From: Seminavis robusta
Taxonomy: Eukaryota; Bacillariophyta; Bacillariophyceae; Naviculales; Naviculaceae
NCBI GenBank assembly: GCA_903772945.1
Contig: CAICTM010000949.1
Span: forward strand, 1 to 41,636
Direction of reading: 5' to 3'
DNA: 41,636 bases
Shown here: in pieces, positions 30,203 to 41,389 of the stretch
Numbering within the stretch: position 1 is the first letter of the stretch
Layout: the number at the start of each line of letters is the position of its first letter
Position numbers and translations under genes: made by a program
Notes under the pieces: generated by a model
Told to the model about the DNA's origin: nothing
The model's input: the letters and a program-made list of their open reading frames with translations, nothing else
Databases searched by the model: none

Positions 30203-31280
30203 GGATATTCCGATTTCCTCCCTTGAAAGTTAGATTGATTGCTTTCAGACGGTATTTTAATAGCAGAAGTGACTTCGGGGTCTGGGGCTACCGATAGGTA
30301 TCGTACGTACCTTTGCTGCAAGCAAGTTATTTTTTTAATTACACTTGCCACCAATAGATACCGGTACTAGCTAGTAGCCCTCAAAGCCAGCCATACAGTG
30401 CTGCTTCACATCAAACGTCTGGAAGCATCAAAAGCAACTTTAGAAGGGGGAACTCCTTCCGCACCTAGCTAGTAGTAGATCTGGTGTTTAGCTATTGGGC
30501 GACAGGATTGACAAAGGGACTGGGCCAGCTTTGTAGAAATTGGAGGCTGGTGCCATGGTGCTTCTCTGGGTTAACGTTGTTATCTGATGAGTTTCCCCAG
30601 ATTCAATGGTCTACAATTGTGGACCACAATCTACCCGGTACCCCCGTTGATCTCTCATTGTGTGTCGACGTTTCTTCGTGTTCCAGGGCCTTGTACCGGT
30701 TTGGCTAGCTAGACTGGGTACTAGTACTGGACATGTACGAATGAGTGCTTACGTTACAAGGTGAGACGGTGAGACGGCATGGGGGTTTAAAAATCATGTT
30801 CATAGGAAAGCTGAGAGCATCAAGCTTAGAATCATTTGATTCTCTCTTAGCTATGTCATAGGTCCTGATCAACTAGCTAGGCTGAGGTGAGGTGGCTGGC
30901 ACTGGTGCAACAAATGTGTACATGTAGATGCTAGCTAGCTAGCTCTGCCTACTAGATCTCGCTAGCTAGCTGGACGGTGGAATGATCACTCGGAACGGGA
31001 TTGTTGGACCGAACCACGAAAGGCTTTCTGGAGTTGTTGCTTGCCGATGGATAGTATCTTAACAACAAGGCCAATTCGTTTTCGTCCATTATCGCAGAAA
31101 TGACTGAAGGTCATCAATTCACCAAACCAGCTGGTTCCGAAGCCTCAACCCTAAATCGCATTGGTTCAGTGGTGGGTGCGCGGCGCTCGAGGGATCTTCG
31201 TCGGTGATCGGCTCTCGATAACATAATTGCGTTGGCATAGTTAGTTGTGTTAGTAGTACACAGTATTATCAGTTTCAACC
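30203..31280. promoter_or_regulatory. Long intergenic region with CTAG/TAGC runs
   Basis: 1.08 kb between the divergent ankyrin and beta-adaptin genes, so it must hold both promoters. It is rich in palindromic words: TACCGGTACTAGCTAGTAG (30359-30377), TTGTACCGG near 30691, GGCTAGCTAGAC near 30703, and CTAGCTAGCTAG runs at about 30930-30944 and 30960-30972. No coding frame or RNA gene recognised. Confidence 0.4.
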
Positions 31281-34155
31281 ATGGCCAAGTTTGTAGGGAA
31301 TAATGACAAGGGCAGCGACAGCCGGTTCTTCACCACCCAGAAGAAGGGTGAGATGCACGAGCTTCGTATGGAGCTGCATTCTACCGATCGCAATGTGAAA
31401 GTGGACGCCGTCAAGAAAGTGATTGCCAGCATGACTGTCGGCAAAGACGTCAGTATGCTCTTTACCGATGTCCTCAACTGCGTTCAGACGGGCAACATTG
31501 AGTTGAAGAAATTGGTGTATCTCTATCTCATCAACTACGCCAAGACGCAGCCAGAACTGACGCTTTTGGCGGTCAATACGTTTGTCAAAGATGCCAGTGA
31601 CGCCAATCCGCTGATTCGGGCATTGGCCGTCAGAACCATGGGTTGTATCCGTGTGGATCGAATCACCGAGTATCTCTGCGAGCCACTCTCGCGAGCATTG
31701 AGAGACGAAGATCCCTACGTGCGCAAAACCGCCGCAGTCTGTGTGGCCAAGCTCTACGATATTGCACCCGAATTGGTCGCCGAACGTGGATTTTTGGAAA
31801 TCCTCCACGATCTCATCAGTGACAGTAACCCATCCGTCGTGGCCAATGGAGTGGCAGCACTCTCGGAAATTGCCGAAACATCCGGAAAAGATGTCATGAA
31901 AATTTCTGCTAGTGTATTGCAAAAATTGCTCGCGGCGCTCAATGAATGCACGGAATGGGGACAAGTCTTTATTCTGGATAGTTTGGCCAAATACACACCC
32001 GCCGATGGACGTGAAGCCGAGGGCATTATCGAACGTGTCACGCCTCGTTTGCAGCACGCTAATTCTGCCGTCGTCATGTCCGCAGTCAAGGTTATTTTGA
32101 GCTATATGGAACTCATGGGAAGTCAAAACAGCGATGTCATTCGGGCATTGACCCGAAAATTGGCTCCTCCTCTCGTCACTCTCTTGAACAGTGAACCAGA
32201 AATTCAATATGTGGCACTCCGCAATATTAACTTGATTGTGCAAAAACGCCCCACAATTCTGGAACAGGAAATCAAGGTATTTTTCTGCAAGTACAATGAT
32301 CCCATCTATGTCAAGATGGAAAAGCTCGAAATCATTATCAAATTGGTCAGTGAAAAGAACATTGATCAAGTCCTTCTCGAATTGAAGGAATACGCCACCG
32401 AAGTTGATGTCGACTTTGTACGAAAAGCTGTCAGTGCCATTGGGCGATGCGCTGTCAAGTTGGAGCGAGCTGCCGAACGATGCATTGGTGTCCTCTTGGA
32501 GCTCATTCAGACCAAAGTCAACTATGTGGTGCAGGAGTCTGTCATTGTCATTAAAGACATTTTCCGTCGCTATCCCAATCGATACGAATCCATCATTGCC
32601 ACCTTGTGCGACAACTTGGATACTCTGGATGAACCTTTGGCCAAGGCTTCCATGATTTGGATCATTGGGGAATATGCCGAACGTATCGATAATGCCGATG
32701 AGCTCTTGGACACGTTCTTGGAAACATTTGAAGAGGAGGATCCCGCTGTGCAGCTACAACTATTGTCTGCTACTGTCAAATGCTTCTTGAAGAACCCCGA
32801 AGATACGCAAGACATGGTGCAGAGGGTGCTGGATTTGGCAACAGAGGTGAGTAGAGCAAAAGAATTGGTTTTTGATTGAGTGATGAGGTCTATTGTTGTC
32901 GGTGTACGAATGATTGGTTCATCTATTATTTTCTTGTTTGGTTCGATAGGAATCTGATAACCCCGATCTTAGGGACAGAGGGTTCATTTACTGGCGTCTC
33001 TTGTCGACTGATCCAGAGGCTGCCAAGATGGTGGTCCTCGGAGACAAGCCGGTCATTGAAGATGATACCTTCAAGCTAGACCCTTCCCTGTTGAATGTAC
33101 TGATTGGTCAGATTGCCACCCTGTCCAGTGTCTACCACAAGCCTCCAGAATCGTTTGTCGTACGTCGAGGCGCAGGGGAAACCAATGAATTTGATGATGA
33201 CGACGATGATGATGATGACGAAGACTACGAGGGAGGCGGTGAAGGTGAGGTCGACCTCTTGGATATGGGTGGTCTTGGGATTGCCGATGGAGCCGGAGGT
33301 GCACAGTCCAAAGAACGACAAGTTCCATTGCAGAAGGTTTGTGGTCCCGAAAAGAGTGGCGGACTTGAGATCTCGGCAGGCTTTACACAAAGGAAGCGCA
33401 AGATTCGCCTCGAGATTGAGATCAACAACATTAGCAGTGCTACCGAAGTTGCGAGTTTGGCAATTCAGGTACGCTTTTGTTTTGCTGGCTGGTTATAAGG
33501 GTTGCCGTCGAAATTCACACATTGTATGTGCATGCCGTCTCACACCTCTCTCTGTTTCCTGCAGCTGAACAAGAACAGTTTCAGTTTGAGTCCTGCATCG
33601 CAGCAGATTGTGTGCAACCCACCTGTTGCTAAAGGCAGCACTGGTCGCACGTTCTGTGAGCTTGTTATCAATGCGAACATGATGGCTCCTCCTCCTGCGG
33701 CGGGACAGCCAGTATCTCCCCAGGTGCAGATTGCCATCAAAAACATGACCAGTGGCACTGTGTTTTACTTTGCTGTGAACTGCAACTTTGAAGCACTCTT
33801 TAGTGCCGATGGTGCCATGGAGCGTAGTGCTTTTATTGAAAGCTGGAAGTCAATTGATGACAGGTCTGAATTGTACGGAACGGTCAGCGATTTGCCACCT
33901 GGCGCTGCCGATATCGAAAGCGTTCAAAAGAAGTTCTTGCAGAACAATGTCTTCTTCATTGCCCGCCGTCCCGTCCCTGGTGCTGAGGGTCAGGAAGTTG
34001 TCTACTTTAGTATGAGAACTGTTTCTGAGATGGAGTTCTTGGCTGAACTAACCTTCAAGCAAGGCGTCAATGCCTGCAAAGTTTGTCTGAAGACAGAGAA
34101 TACTGCATATGGACTCCTTGCAAAGCAGGCGTTGGAATCTCTCCTACGTTATTGA
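31281..34155 (+). CDS. AP-1/AP-2 complex subunit beta (beta-adaptin)
   Basis: Three exons, 31281..32846, 32950..33468 and 33565..34155, with GT-AG introns of 103 and 96 bp, give 891 aa. The start context (caaccATGGCC) is strong. Large subunit of the clathrin adaptor complexes that sort cargo at the trans-Golgi network or plasma membrane. The trunk (about 1-590) is armadillo-like and matches beta-adaptins almost word for word in places: [74 protein letters not shown] hinge with an acidic run (about 604-615) and LLDMGGLG leads to the ear domain (about 655-891). LLDMG in the hinge resembles a clathrin box. Many algae and protists have one beta-adaptin shared between AP-1 and AP-2. Confidence 0.95.
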
Positions 34156-34391
34156 GCAGGAGGCGACCGTTCAGTAGCGCTAGCGACACAGCATTCGTGA
34201 AACCTTGCAATTAACTCAGATCTTAGGATTACTCTTTCTTTCTAGGTTGAAGTCATTGTCAGTTGTAGCTTTTGTCTGCACAGACCACAACACTCATTAA
34301 GTGGGTCGACGTTCACATACCGTACACAAAACTAATTAGGAATATTGAAAGGGAAAGCTATCAGACGGGGGGCTGGCAATCGGGGATCATT

Positions 34392-36483
34392 CTAGGCTCC
34401 TTCAACTCCTTCAACTTCCTCCAGTTCATCATCATCCAAAGGCGAATCCGTCTCGTCGGGGATGTCTTCAACACGGATGAAACCACTGTGTCCCGAATGA
34501 CGAGCCAATGATCTAAACTTGTCCATGATTGGCCCAATGTCTCCGGCGTCAATCTTTCCTAGATTCAGCAGAGACGCAATCACAAACTCGTACTGGTCAA
34601 CTCTTGTAGGGTCATCAGTTGAAGCCAGGTAGTGCATCATGTGCTTATTCACTTCCCTCCTTTCGAAGGCATGGTGGCGCCGAATCGCCTCAATCTCCTC
34701 CTTGAGAGAAGCTAAACGTCCCAATGCACTACCAGTCAGGTAAGTACTAAGCGAAAGATAGATGATCTGAAATGGCCTCATGTACTCTGGCATGCTGAGA
34801 TCCCCGTAGCCCACTGTTGTCGATGTCTGTACGGCCCAGTACATGCTATCAACCCAATCCCACTTCCTCTCGGGATCGACTTCTGCAGGACAAAGGAAAG
34901 CATCATGAGACCCTGAAAACGCAATCAAGCCCTGCGTCAATCGAGAGATTGGACTCACCGGCATACTCCACAAAGAGTTGACTGGCAAAGATACCAATAA
35001 AGTTCAAGACGGTGAACTGGAACGCAACGTCAAACAATGAAATAATTGTGACTTTGCGAACTCGTTGATACAGCAGCTCCCCTTCCTGGAGAGGACCCTA
35101 TGGTTTTGAACGAAACAGGAAGAAAGGTTAGGTCAACCTTCCGCATGGGGCCGCAGCTGTCTCGATCCTCACAAACTCACCTCGGGATATGTTAGGGGTG
35201 TCATATGAGCAATGTACTTGTAGAGATTCTTCATGGGGGACAAGGCGCTGTCTGCCGCGGCAGCAAAAGCCGTGATGGCCACGATAATTGCAGCGATCAT
35301 GTAGAACATGCCGATAGCCAGTCTCCAAGAATCTTGTTTCTCCACGCTCAAATCACCATATCCTATTATATCAACAGGCAACGGGAAAACGTTAGTGGCT
35401 TGTTTCTTCCAACACATCAGTAGGGTGTTCCCAAAAATGATTGGCTTACCTACTGTGGACATCGTAGTGCTGGCAAAGTAGAGTGCATTGACCCAACCAG
35501 GAACTTTTGAATCTGAGGGACAGACACCTTCATCGTTCATGATTACGCAAAAGAGGATGGGAGTAAGGAAGTAGAAGATGAGAATGATTCCAAAAGCCTT
35601 GAGGAGGTCATGGCGCATGAAAGGCCATCGAGACACCAACGTAGTGTGGAAGACTAACGCATTGGAGAACGGGAAAAGAGAGCAGTTAGGTCAAAATGGG
35701 TTGGTAGAGGAACTGGATCTGGCTCTGAAGCAACTTACAATTGAAGTCCTGGTAGTGAAAGTCATCGTCGGGTTCTAGACCTACGTTCTCTCCAACTATC
35801 TTGGCCTTCTCCAGAATTTCTGCCAAACACTGCGTGTGGCTTAGGACGCCACAAAAGTGACTAGCTCTTGAGATGTAACCCTCCGTATCGCAGTCCGTGG
35901 CATCTTCTTGCACCTCATCATGATATCGCAGAATGTCGCTATACTTGACACGCGAGAGTTTCGAATACCCCTTGTCACAAGCGATCTTCCTGCAGTGCTT
36001 CAGGAATGTCTTCCTCGCTTTAAAGGTCACTGGAACCCGCTCATCTAGCCGTTTCTGGATTTTCGTGGCCATCTTCTCCACTTTGCTTTCTCCAACTCGA
36101 TAGGTGGTCAGCATGTGGAGATGACTGTTGGTGGACTTATTGACGGAATACCTCCTTGACAGCATATCTTCGTCGTCACTAGAGTTGCTGGTGGTCGTCA
36201 AATCTTTGCTGAATCCAGTTTCTTCATCTTCCATTCCCGATGGACCGCGATTCTCATCTTTCTTGGGAGGAACCGAAATGCGCACTGACTTGTTCATGGT
36301 TGATGATTTTTTTCTTTTCCTGGTAGAGCTTAGCTCCTTGCTTTTGTGATGTTTCGTTTTGTGATGCAGCTGCTGCTTTTTGTGACGGTGGACAGGAATC
36401 CTTCTACGGTGCAGATAGAAAGCTAATGACAAACGCCAAACTCTCTTGCTTTCCTTCGCTGGGCCTTCAATCGCATCATTCAT
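34392..36483 (-). CDS. Two-pore K+ channel (TPK/KCO type)
   Basis: Five exons, 36483..35739, 35653..35450, 35362..35181, 35097..34959 and 34882..34392, with GT-AG introns of 85, 87, 83 and 76 bp, give 586 aa. Both pore loops have an intact K+ selectivity filter: TTMSTVGYGDLS in the first and TSTTVGYGDLS in the second, each after a pore helix (WVNALYFAS, WVDSMYWAV). Four membrane helices surround them, as in TPK/KCO channels, which work as dimers, in plants mostly in the vacuolar membrane. The N-terminus (about 1-240) is long, basic, His/Lys-rich and unlike plant TPKs. The C-terminus after the last helix (YEFVIASLLNLGKIDAGDIGPIMDKF) resembles the EF-hand tail of plant TPKs, but the second loop is degenerate. 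The first filter is split by intron 2 between Val and Gly. Confidence 0.92.
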
Positions 36484-37336
36484 CCCTTCGGCAAACTCAA
36501 CAGCAAACCTTAGTTTGGAGTTTGAAGAGGAAGGAGCTGTAAAACGTGGGAGCCTTGGAGCAAGGTCCTTTAATTGATTGAGTCATGTTTCAATTTTTCA
36601 AAGAACGGAGTATGTGTGACACATTCTGTGACTGGCTCACTCAGCCAACCCTTCCGAGAAAAACACCAACATTCCCCATGACAGCTCTTTCGACTTTCGA
36701 AGCAAGTAATACATGTAAGTGTTCCCCACAACGACGATTGCGGATTTCAATTCAAGTACCAGTACTAGTACCATCTTGCTTTAGGATCAGGAACATTCAA
36801 GCAAATCCATCTTTGTACGTACCCTTATTACAGTATCTTTGCAAATCCTTGTGGCAATGCGTTCCAAGCTCCTCGCTTCCGAGTCGGCTTGACTATTCTT
36901 GTAGCCATACGTGGTTCGTACTGGCTGATCAACTCCTGCAACGAAATATACGGAGCATGCCCACATAAACCTCGATTTCATAAGTACCACAATAGCCCAA
37001 GCACTGATGATTCCCAAGGGGGATGAAAAAGTCAAACAACCGAAAAGTTACCACTCAGAGTAAAGCCTGTGTTTTAGCGATTCCGCAGTTTGTGAGTAAA
37101 CTTGCTTAGTTCAGTCACTTTTTGCTAAAATCGTATGAGTTCGTGCAGTACAGTACTAGTACTCTTCGAGGCTCCCTCTAGTAGGCTCTAGGATACGGAT
37201 TCAGCCAAAGCAACACTGGCATATCACTGGCACAGTCATCTAAGAATTGCCGCTACAGGTGAGATCAGGATTGACAACCTGCCTAAAATGAGTTTGTAAC
37301 ACAGTTAGGATTTCCCACTCAGAGGGAAGTTTCGGA
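36484..37336. other. Intergenic, no gene seen
   Basis: 853 bp upstream of the K+ channel gene and downstream of the NYN gene. It contains GTACCAGTACTAGTACC near 36758 and CAGTACTAGTACT near 37150. Plus- and minus-strand frames here have no recognisable content. Confidence 0.4.
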
Positions 37337-39540
37337 CTATTTCCTTGAAGCAACGAGCCGCAAAAGATCAGGTTCGTCGTCGCTCGAGTCCGAATCATGA
37401 TCAAAGACCTCATCTGGAGACTTTGCTCCGCTCTCGGTGCTTGCCAGTTTCACTGGGCTAGTAGGAGCTGAGGACGTCTCCAATCCAGCTTCAGCAGCTG
37501 CTTTAGACAGCCCCACGGTTTGGTTCAATGGTCCTTTCGCAAGAAAGAAGCGGTCCTTAGCTTTGGCATTGGCAAATACCTGTTGCCTAAATGTAGGCTT
37601 TTGCATGGAAGCAAAGCTTTCCTGCAATCGCCGGTTGACAATCTTGCGATCAATGTACGAACCAGTCCCCTCCCATAGCAAATTGTAGACGAACTCCTCC
37701 TCGACGGCAGTGCTGATTTTCTCGTCTTGGCCGCACTCCAACATAAGCTTTCGAAAGCGAGGAAGTGCTGCAAATTTTTGTTTTGTAACCTTGTAGGTAA
37801 AAACTCTCTTCGAGTTCTCTGCATGCAATATCCATAGTTTGGTAAGCCGCCTCGATGTGCAGAGTGATGGGTACCGCTGTGTCAAGAGCTTTCCCAACAT
37901 TGTCATCTGGCAGTAGAGATCATCACAATTTGCCAAGAACTCTAGGGTCTCAACCACTAGATCCACACCTCTCTCCTTAGTTCCGGCGTCCTCGTGGATC
38001 CAGTCTCGACATTCACCAGAGCAAAAGAACTGCGTACCACAGTCGGAGAAGAAACCGTCAGACTGTGGAGCCATAGCGCCACAAGGGCCACACTTCCTCA
38101 TAGTTGCACCATTACCAGACCGAGAAGTTGTGGCATGCTGATCAGGAATGGTGATTTCTTGCATCAATGGGGGAGGGATCTGACGAATATCAATGAATGT
38201 GCCCTGACTCAACCAGCGATGATCGGAGGCTGCATCTAGAGCTGTGGCTTGAGTTGGAAACATGTAAAACAGCCAGTCAGGAGAAGACTGAATGAATGCT
38301 TTACTAGGGGGCGTCTTGTTTGGAGGGCAATGCATCTTGCGAAGCAGAACAATGAAGGGTGCCTTTGAAGCTGCATCCAGTACCTTTGGCGGAAAACTTT
38401 GAAGCCCAGAGGGCAGCTTCTTCGACAAGGATAGAGCCGGTATCGTAGTCGGATGACCAGCATGTAGTGGGAGACAAAGAGTCTTCAGCGCCCCGTCGCC
38501 ATTCTCAATGACGACACCCTCGTCGATGGCCCTCGCGAGGAAATTTTGAATGGAAATTCGTTGAGGAAATCGACCTGGGTTGGTGCTGCGCAGTGCAATA
38601 CCGATTGCCGACTTCAAGGGTGCCAGGGTACCACTCTTTTGGCTCGCCGCCTTGAGGACAGTGTGTAAGAGCTCGACGTCGTCTTTCCATGCCTCGTCTG
38701 CAGGCAGAGGACGAAATGGTTTGTCCCACGCGTTCGTGAAACTGGCCTTTGATTGTGACGATTCCTCCACTGACTGCGTTTCAGGTGTGATTCGGCCATA
38801 TATTGGCTGAAGTATGTCTGTTTCCCAACGCATCTTCATATCGGAGTTGACATGTAACATGGACTGCATTGTCCCTCGAGAAATAACAATGGTCCTCCAT
38901 TGAGGGCGTTGGAGAGTTGCCAGGAGGTATGCATAGTCCACGTCTCCAGTTATGAAGCAAAGCGTGGCGCATTCCGGGTGCTGAAAGGCAAAGTGCATAG
39001 CGTCGACTATGATCATCTTGTCCGCAACTTCTTTCCTGCCATGATGTGGGCAATCGACCAGGTGACATCCTGAGTGTACGACTCGTTAGTAAGTTCGGTG
39101 GCGTGATGATCCCTCCACAACACATAAAAGCAGTTCGTCATACCTGATAGCTGCAGATCGGACCTCTTCTCTTGGGGGATATTATTCAACCCAATACTTG
39201 CATAGCCGCGAAACTGAATAAGATCCCCATGTGGCGCGAGGATGGATTTGAGACTGGTCGTAATGTCCCGCCCACTCGTATCTGTAGGCACAGGCATATT
39301 TTCCAGATCCCAGAAGATAGCCATCGGCGATTTGCTCTTGTCGACTTCCTTGGTTGCTATGGCTACCATATCTCGAGCAGTTAGTATGGGGATGCCTCCA
39401 GTGATGAGATCCTCTACTATGGCATTCTTGTCCTCTCGGCGGAAAGAATCCCAGGATGCGCCTAGCGCTACCGCTTTCTCCCCCCATTCTCGAAAGCATG
39501 GATAATCAGCGGTCTTTACCCACTCCTCAAAGGAGTCCAT
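37337..39540 (-). CDS. NYN-domain ribonuclease-like protein with zinc finger
   Basis: Two exons, 39540..39144 and 39069..37337, with a 74-bp GT-AG intron, give 709 aa from the ATG at 39540. A NYN (PIN-like) nuclease domain spans about 70-210: FWDLENMPVP (Asp78), CHLVDCPHHGRKEVADKMIIVDA, and FITGDVDYAYL (Asp175, Asp177), matching the acidic residues that hold metal in PIN-type nucleases; the wording resembles the MARF1/limkain-b1 branch. A region at about 258-335 (LHTVLKAASQ ... IQNFLARAIDEGVV) could be a winged-helix or LOTUS-like domain, as in MARF1, but this is tentative. A Cys-rich finger follows at 459-486 (CGPCGAMAP ... CGTQFFCSGEC), similar to MYND-type fingers. The C-terminus is acidic. 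Likely role: RNA turnover or silencing of selected mRNAs (inference). Confidence 0.8.
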
Positions 39541-40129
39541 GGTGGTGGAATACAACTTACCAAAGCCAACTATATTCTAAACAGGAGACAATTCAGGTTT
39601 TCAGGGAAACCTTCATCAGGACACAAGACGTCTTGAAAGTTTCATCTTGTTAATAAATAAGCCGGCAGAAGCTGTGTATCCGGAGCTTTGAGTTTGCAAA
39701 AATCGTGCATACCGGTACGGGTACCGGTAATAGCTAGTAGTCTACTTCTCTACTGCTGCCTCATCATGCTCTGTGAACTCAATCTGCCCGCCCCTCTGTC
39801 TCTCACTGGTGCGCAACTCAGGATCTTCAGGTTTTTTTAGTTGCTTCCAATCTCGTCCAGCTCTTCTCTCATCAAGCTTTCCGCATCGCAGTTCCGATTT
39901 CTGGACAGACTTTGCAAGAACACGTGTCGGTTGTTGATTCACACGTCAAGACAATGAGCAATGATCCTCGGACATGTCGTCATTAAGAGATGCCAGCCCC
40001 CTCGCAATGCAATTTGTCATTCGCAAGTTGTGGATACCTTCACTTTCAAAAGAAAAACACTCATTGCAATCCGGACGAGCGACGTCGGTTGGCAAGCCAT
40101 CGAGGCATTTCAAACGATGGACATACCCA
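39541..40129. other. Intergenic with palindromic words, no gene seen
   Basis: Upstream region of the NYN gene and 3' flank of the small secreted-protein gene. A cluster of palindromic words, TACCGGTACGGGTACCGGTA, is at about 39711-39730. A 66-codon minus frame at 39742-39942 has no ATG start and no recognisable content. Confidence 0.4.
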
Positions 40130-40666
40130 TCATTCTACATTCTTCAAGCTGCCATCCGCGTTCACTTCATTGTCAGGAGGAAACGTCTTGAATTTTGGTA
40201 GCGAGTCAGTTGCGTCTCTCGCTCGGTTTTCGTAGTTGGTGTGCATTCGAGGAAGATAGTAGTCAGGAAGTTTCTGCTCCAACGAATCGTCGCCACCAAT
40301 CCGAAAGGTGGGTGGGAATAGCGCTACGTAATTCTCTCCCTGTGGCTTTTGGAATACCTGCGTCATGCATTGGGAACACCGACCATGGATCATTTTGCCA
40401 AGTCCATTGACAACGACAACTTTGTCTTTTCCTGTCTTGTAGTCCAGTTCTGATATTTCCACGCCAATCACATGAACCGGTGGCGAACCGCCCTTGAGGC
40501 CACGGCGTCTATCCTCGTCTCTGTCCTCCGGCGCCTCGTAAGTGTGATGAATACGGCGCCCAAGAAGACCTGTCTTGTCTTTGTAAATCTCGCGGTTGAA
40601 GAACTCCTTGGCAGAGCCGACAGCCGCGAGGGATGTCAAGAGGATCAGTCCAACTTGAAACTTCAT
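40130..40666 (-). CDS. Small secreted protein resembling the C-terminal half of a GFA domain
   Basis: Intronless, 178 aa from the ATG at 40666. It begins with a clear signal peptide (MKFQVGLILLTSLAAVGSA). The central part has a CxxC pair (GRCSQCMTQVFQ), then PPTFRIGG, LPDYYLPRMHTNYENRARD and SLPKFKTFPPDNE, which resemble the second half of GFA-type (glutathione-dependent formaldehyde-activating enzyme/Mss4-like) proteins, where the CxxC completes a structural zinc site. The first half of that domain, with CxCG and CHCxxC, is absent; the N-terminal part here is instead charged (DRDEDRRRG). If the match is right, it is a truncated relative that can no longer form the usual two zinc sites alone. 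It is divergent from a GFA gene 723 bp away. Function is unknown. Confidence 0.65.
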   Translation of the reverse strand: MKFQVGLILLTSLAAVGSAKEFFNREIYKDKTGLLGRRIHHTYEAPEDRDEDRRRGLKGGSPPVHVIGVEISELDYKTGKDKVVVVNGLGKMIHGRCSQCMTQVFQKPQGENYVALFPPTFRIGGDDSLEQKLPDYYLPRMHTNYENRARDATDSLPKFKTFPPDNEVNADGSLKNVE

Positions 40667-41389
40667 GATACTGACTATTAGTTCTTCTATTCTTTATGAG
40701 TGTCGCATTGTCTTCTCTGCAGAAGGAAATATGCGATCGTCGTTTGTTTGCAGGAAGAGAGCATCCATCCATCATGGATATTTTTTTCTTCTCGCCATTT
40801 TTGCTGGATCTTTGGCTTGTCAACTGGAATTGGGTTCGTTGCGAGTTTTAAAAAAGTGGACTGGGTGTGGACGGTGTGTAGAGTTTGTACCGTACAGCCA
40901 TACGGCACTACTAGTACTAGTATGACATGGTGGACCGTACGTACACGTACAGACTGCAGCGGTACCGTACAGGTACTATTTAATACCAGTAGTACCGGTA
41001 CATTCCGAACAGCTCGGCTCAAGCTCTTTTGCCATTCGCGGTGAACCACTCCATAAGTAATCAATTGTTTGCTTCGATTTCTTTTTTTATTAATTATTAT
41101 TAAAGCGGAAGGTTTCGGCCAAAAGTTTTGCTGAAGGCTCAATTTTTTCTTGAGATCTAACCTCACAAATTTGTGATTGTTGGATGTTGGCCGAAGAGCT
41201 GCCGAAGATACCATACCTGCAGTATTATCCAGAACGTCAAGGATACTGCAAAGGTTCTCAGAGCAGAAACATGCGATTGCACCCCGCAGCATCGCATGCG
41301 CTGATCTTTGGCAGCCACCGTAGCTTTCTCTTGGCTTGACGGCCTCTGTTGATACGCAATTTTTGTTTGCTTGTATATGCGATTTCTCC
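40667..41389. promoter_or_regulatory. Upstream region shared by the two GFA-like genes
   Basis: 723 bp between divergent starts. It contains TACCGTACAGGTAC, TAGTACCGGTAC and ACTACTAGTACTAGTA words at about 40909-41000 and an AT-rich stretch (attaattattatta) near 41089-41102. A 237-codon minus frame crosses the region but has no domain or bias I recognise, and is taken as chance. Confidence 0.35.

Noticed and set aside
39742..39942. 66-codon minus-strand frame
   Set aside because: No ATG start, no recognisable content, and no splice signals linking it to a neighbour that I could support.
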